A stretch of 5,194 nucleotides of DNA. Origin: Thermoplasmata archaeon. Its GTDB lineage: Archaea; Thermoplasmatota; E2; DHVEG-1. The notes beneath the pieces are model-generated. The model saw only the letters and a list, made by a program, of their open reading frames with translations. It was not told the DNA's origin and ran no database searches. The translations under genes were made by a program, and so were the position numbers. This document shows, in pieces, positions 4,794 through 5,194 of this stretch. Every line of letters starts with the position of its first letter. Positions within the stretch are counted from its first letter, which is position 1. The stretch lies in NCBI GenBank assembly GCA_003651045.1, contig QMTJ01000092.1:1-5194 (forward strand), in the 5' to 3' direction.

Positions 4794-5194
4794 ATGGCAA
4801 AAGCAAGAGCAAGAGCAGCTGCAAGAAAAATAAAAGATAAATGGCGAGCGAAAAAATGGTACAACATAATCGCTCCTCCCGCGTTTGATAGTGTCACAAT
4901 AGCAGATACACTGTCTGATAAACCTGAAAACTTGATAAACAGAGTCACAGGTGTATCTCTACAAGATTTAACCAACGATTTTAGAAAATCACACATAACA
5001 CTATATTTCAAAATCAACAAAGTAGAAGATACAAACGCATATACACAATTCATAGGTCATACACTCACATCTGACTATATCAGACGAATGATAAGAAGAC
5101 GAAGATCAAAAATCGATGGAGTCTACGACGTACAAACACGCGATGGAGCACTGTTAAGAGTGAAACCCTTCGCCACTACAGAAAAACGTATACA
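4794..5194 (+). CDS. rps3ae: Small-subunit ribosomal protein S3Ae (eS1), N-terminal part
   Basis: The first 133 residues are visible and the frame runs off the window; archaeal S3Ae is about 200 residues. After an Ala/Arg/Lys-rich start come Lys-Asp-Lys-Trp-Arg-Ala-Lys-Lys-Trp-Tyr (14-23) and Ile-Ala-Pro-Pro-Ala-Phe (26-31). Later marks are Val-Ser-Leu-Gln-Asp-Leu-Thr, Ile-Thr-Leu-Tyr-Phe-Lys-Ile, Gly-His-Thr-Leu-Thr-Ser-Asp-Tyr and Arg-Arg-Arg-Arg-Ser-Lys-Ile-Asp-Gly-Val, all typical of the family. The protein sits on the 30S platform near the mRNA exit and is found only in archaea and eukaryotes, which fixes the domain of the organism. ATG 4794 is preceded by a partial Shine-Dalgarno at normal spacing. 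It is divergent from the lipoprotein gene, about 200 bp away, and probably begins a housekeeping transcript continuing to the right. Confidence 0.97.
   Translation, partial: MAKARARAAARKIKDKWRAKKWYNIIAPPAFDSVTIADTLSDKPENLINRVTGVSLQDLTNDFRKSHITLYFKINKVEDTNAYTQFIGHTLTSDYIRRMIRRRRSKIDGVYDVQTRDGALLRVKPFATTEKRI

Noticed and set aside
4790..5053. 87-codon - strand ORF opposite the S3Ae gene
   Set aside because: It is antisense to a clear ribosomal protein gene.

Overview
The window is a stretch of a low-GC archaeal chromosome. The evidence is the start of an archaeal/eukaryotic-type ribosomal protein S3Ae (eS1) at the right edge, TATA-box-like promoters, oligo-T terminators and strong GGAGGTGAT-type ribosome binding sites in front of mostly non-ATG starts. 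The gene content and protein style suggest a euryarchaeon, perhaps Thermoplasmatota-like, but that placement is a guess. I see no mobile element, CRISPR array, tRNA or rRNA.

Left part (1-3149), all on +: the C-terminal two thirds of a COG0731-type radical SAM protein with a winged-helix tail (its [4Fe-4S] cysteines lie before the window); an OsmC-family protein with both redox cysteines; two small adjacent membrane proteins that look like the two halves of one DUF318/ArsP_1 (COG0701) permease; and a full-length ArsP_2/DUF2899 family transporter ('putative manganese transporter/arsenic efflux') with a Cys/His-rich loop. Short gaps and one 4-bp overlap suggest an operon. The inferred theme is a redox- and metal-related export module: a hydroperoxide/thiol protein, a putative heterodimeric permease and a heavy-metal exporter family member. 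The real substrate cannot be read from the sequence.

Middle (3178-3666, +): a TrmO/TsaA-type tRNA methyltransferase. It has no Shine-Dalgarno sequence, and TATA-like boxes overlap the end of the transporter gene, so it may be separately transcribed with a leaderless or near-leaderless mRNA. It ends at an A/T-rich convergent terminator region shared with the next gene.

Right part: a lipoprotein on the - strand (3697-4587) that folds as five similar repeats, most likely a five-bladed beta-propeller of the GH43/GH32 type. It is divergent from the ribosomal protein S3Ae gene (4794 to the window end). The gap of about 200 bp between them holds the lipoprotein promoter and a possible 13-codon leader ORF.

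The most notable points are the split permease next to an ArsP_2 exporter, the ribosome binding sites of both half-permease genes that point at leucine codons (TTA, CTG) rather than the downstream ATGs, and a shift of + strand GC skew from clearly positive at the left to near zero or negative at the right.
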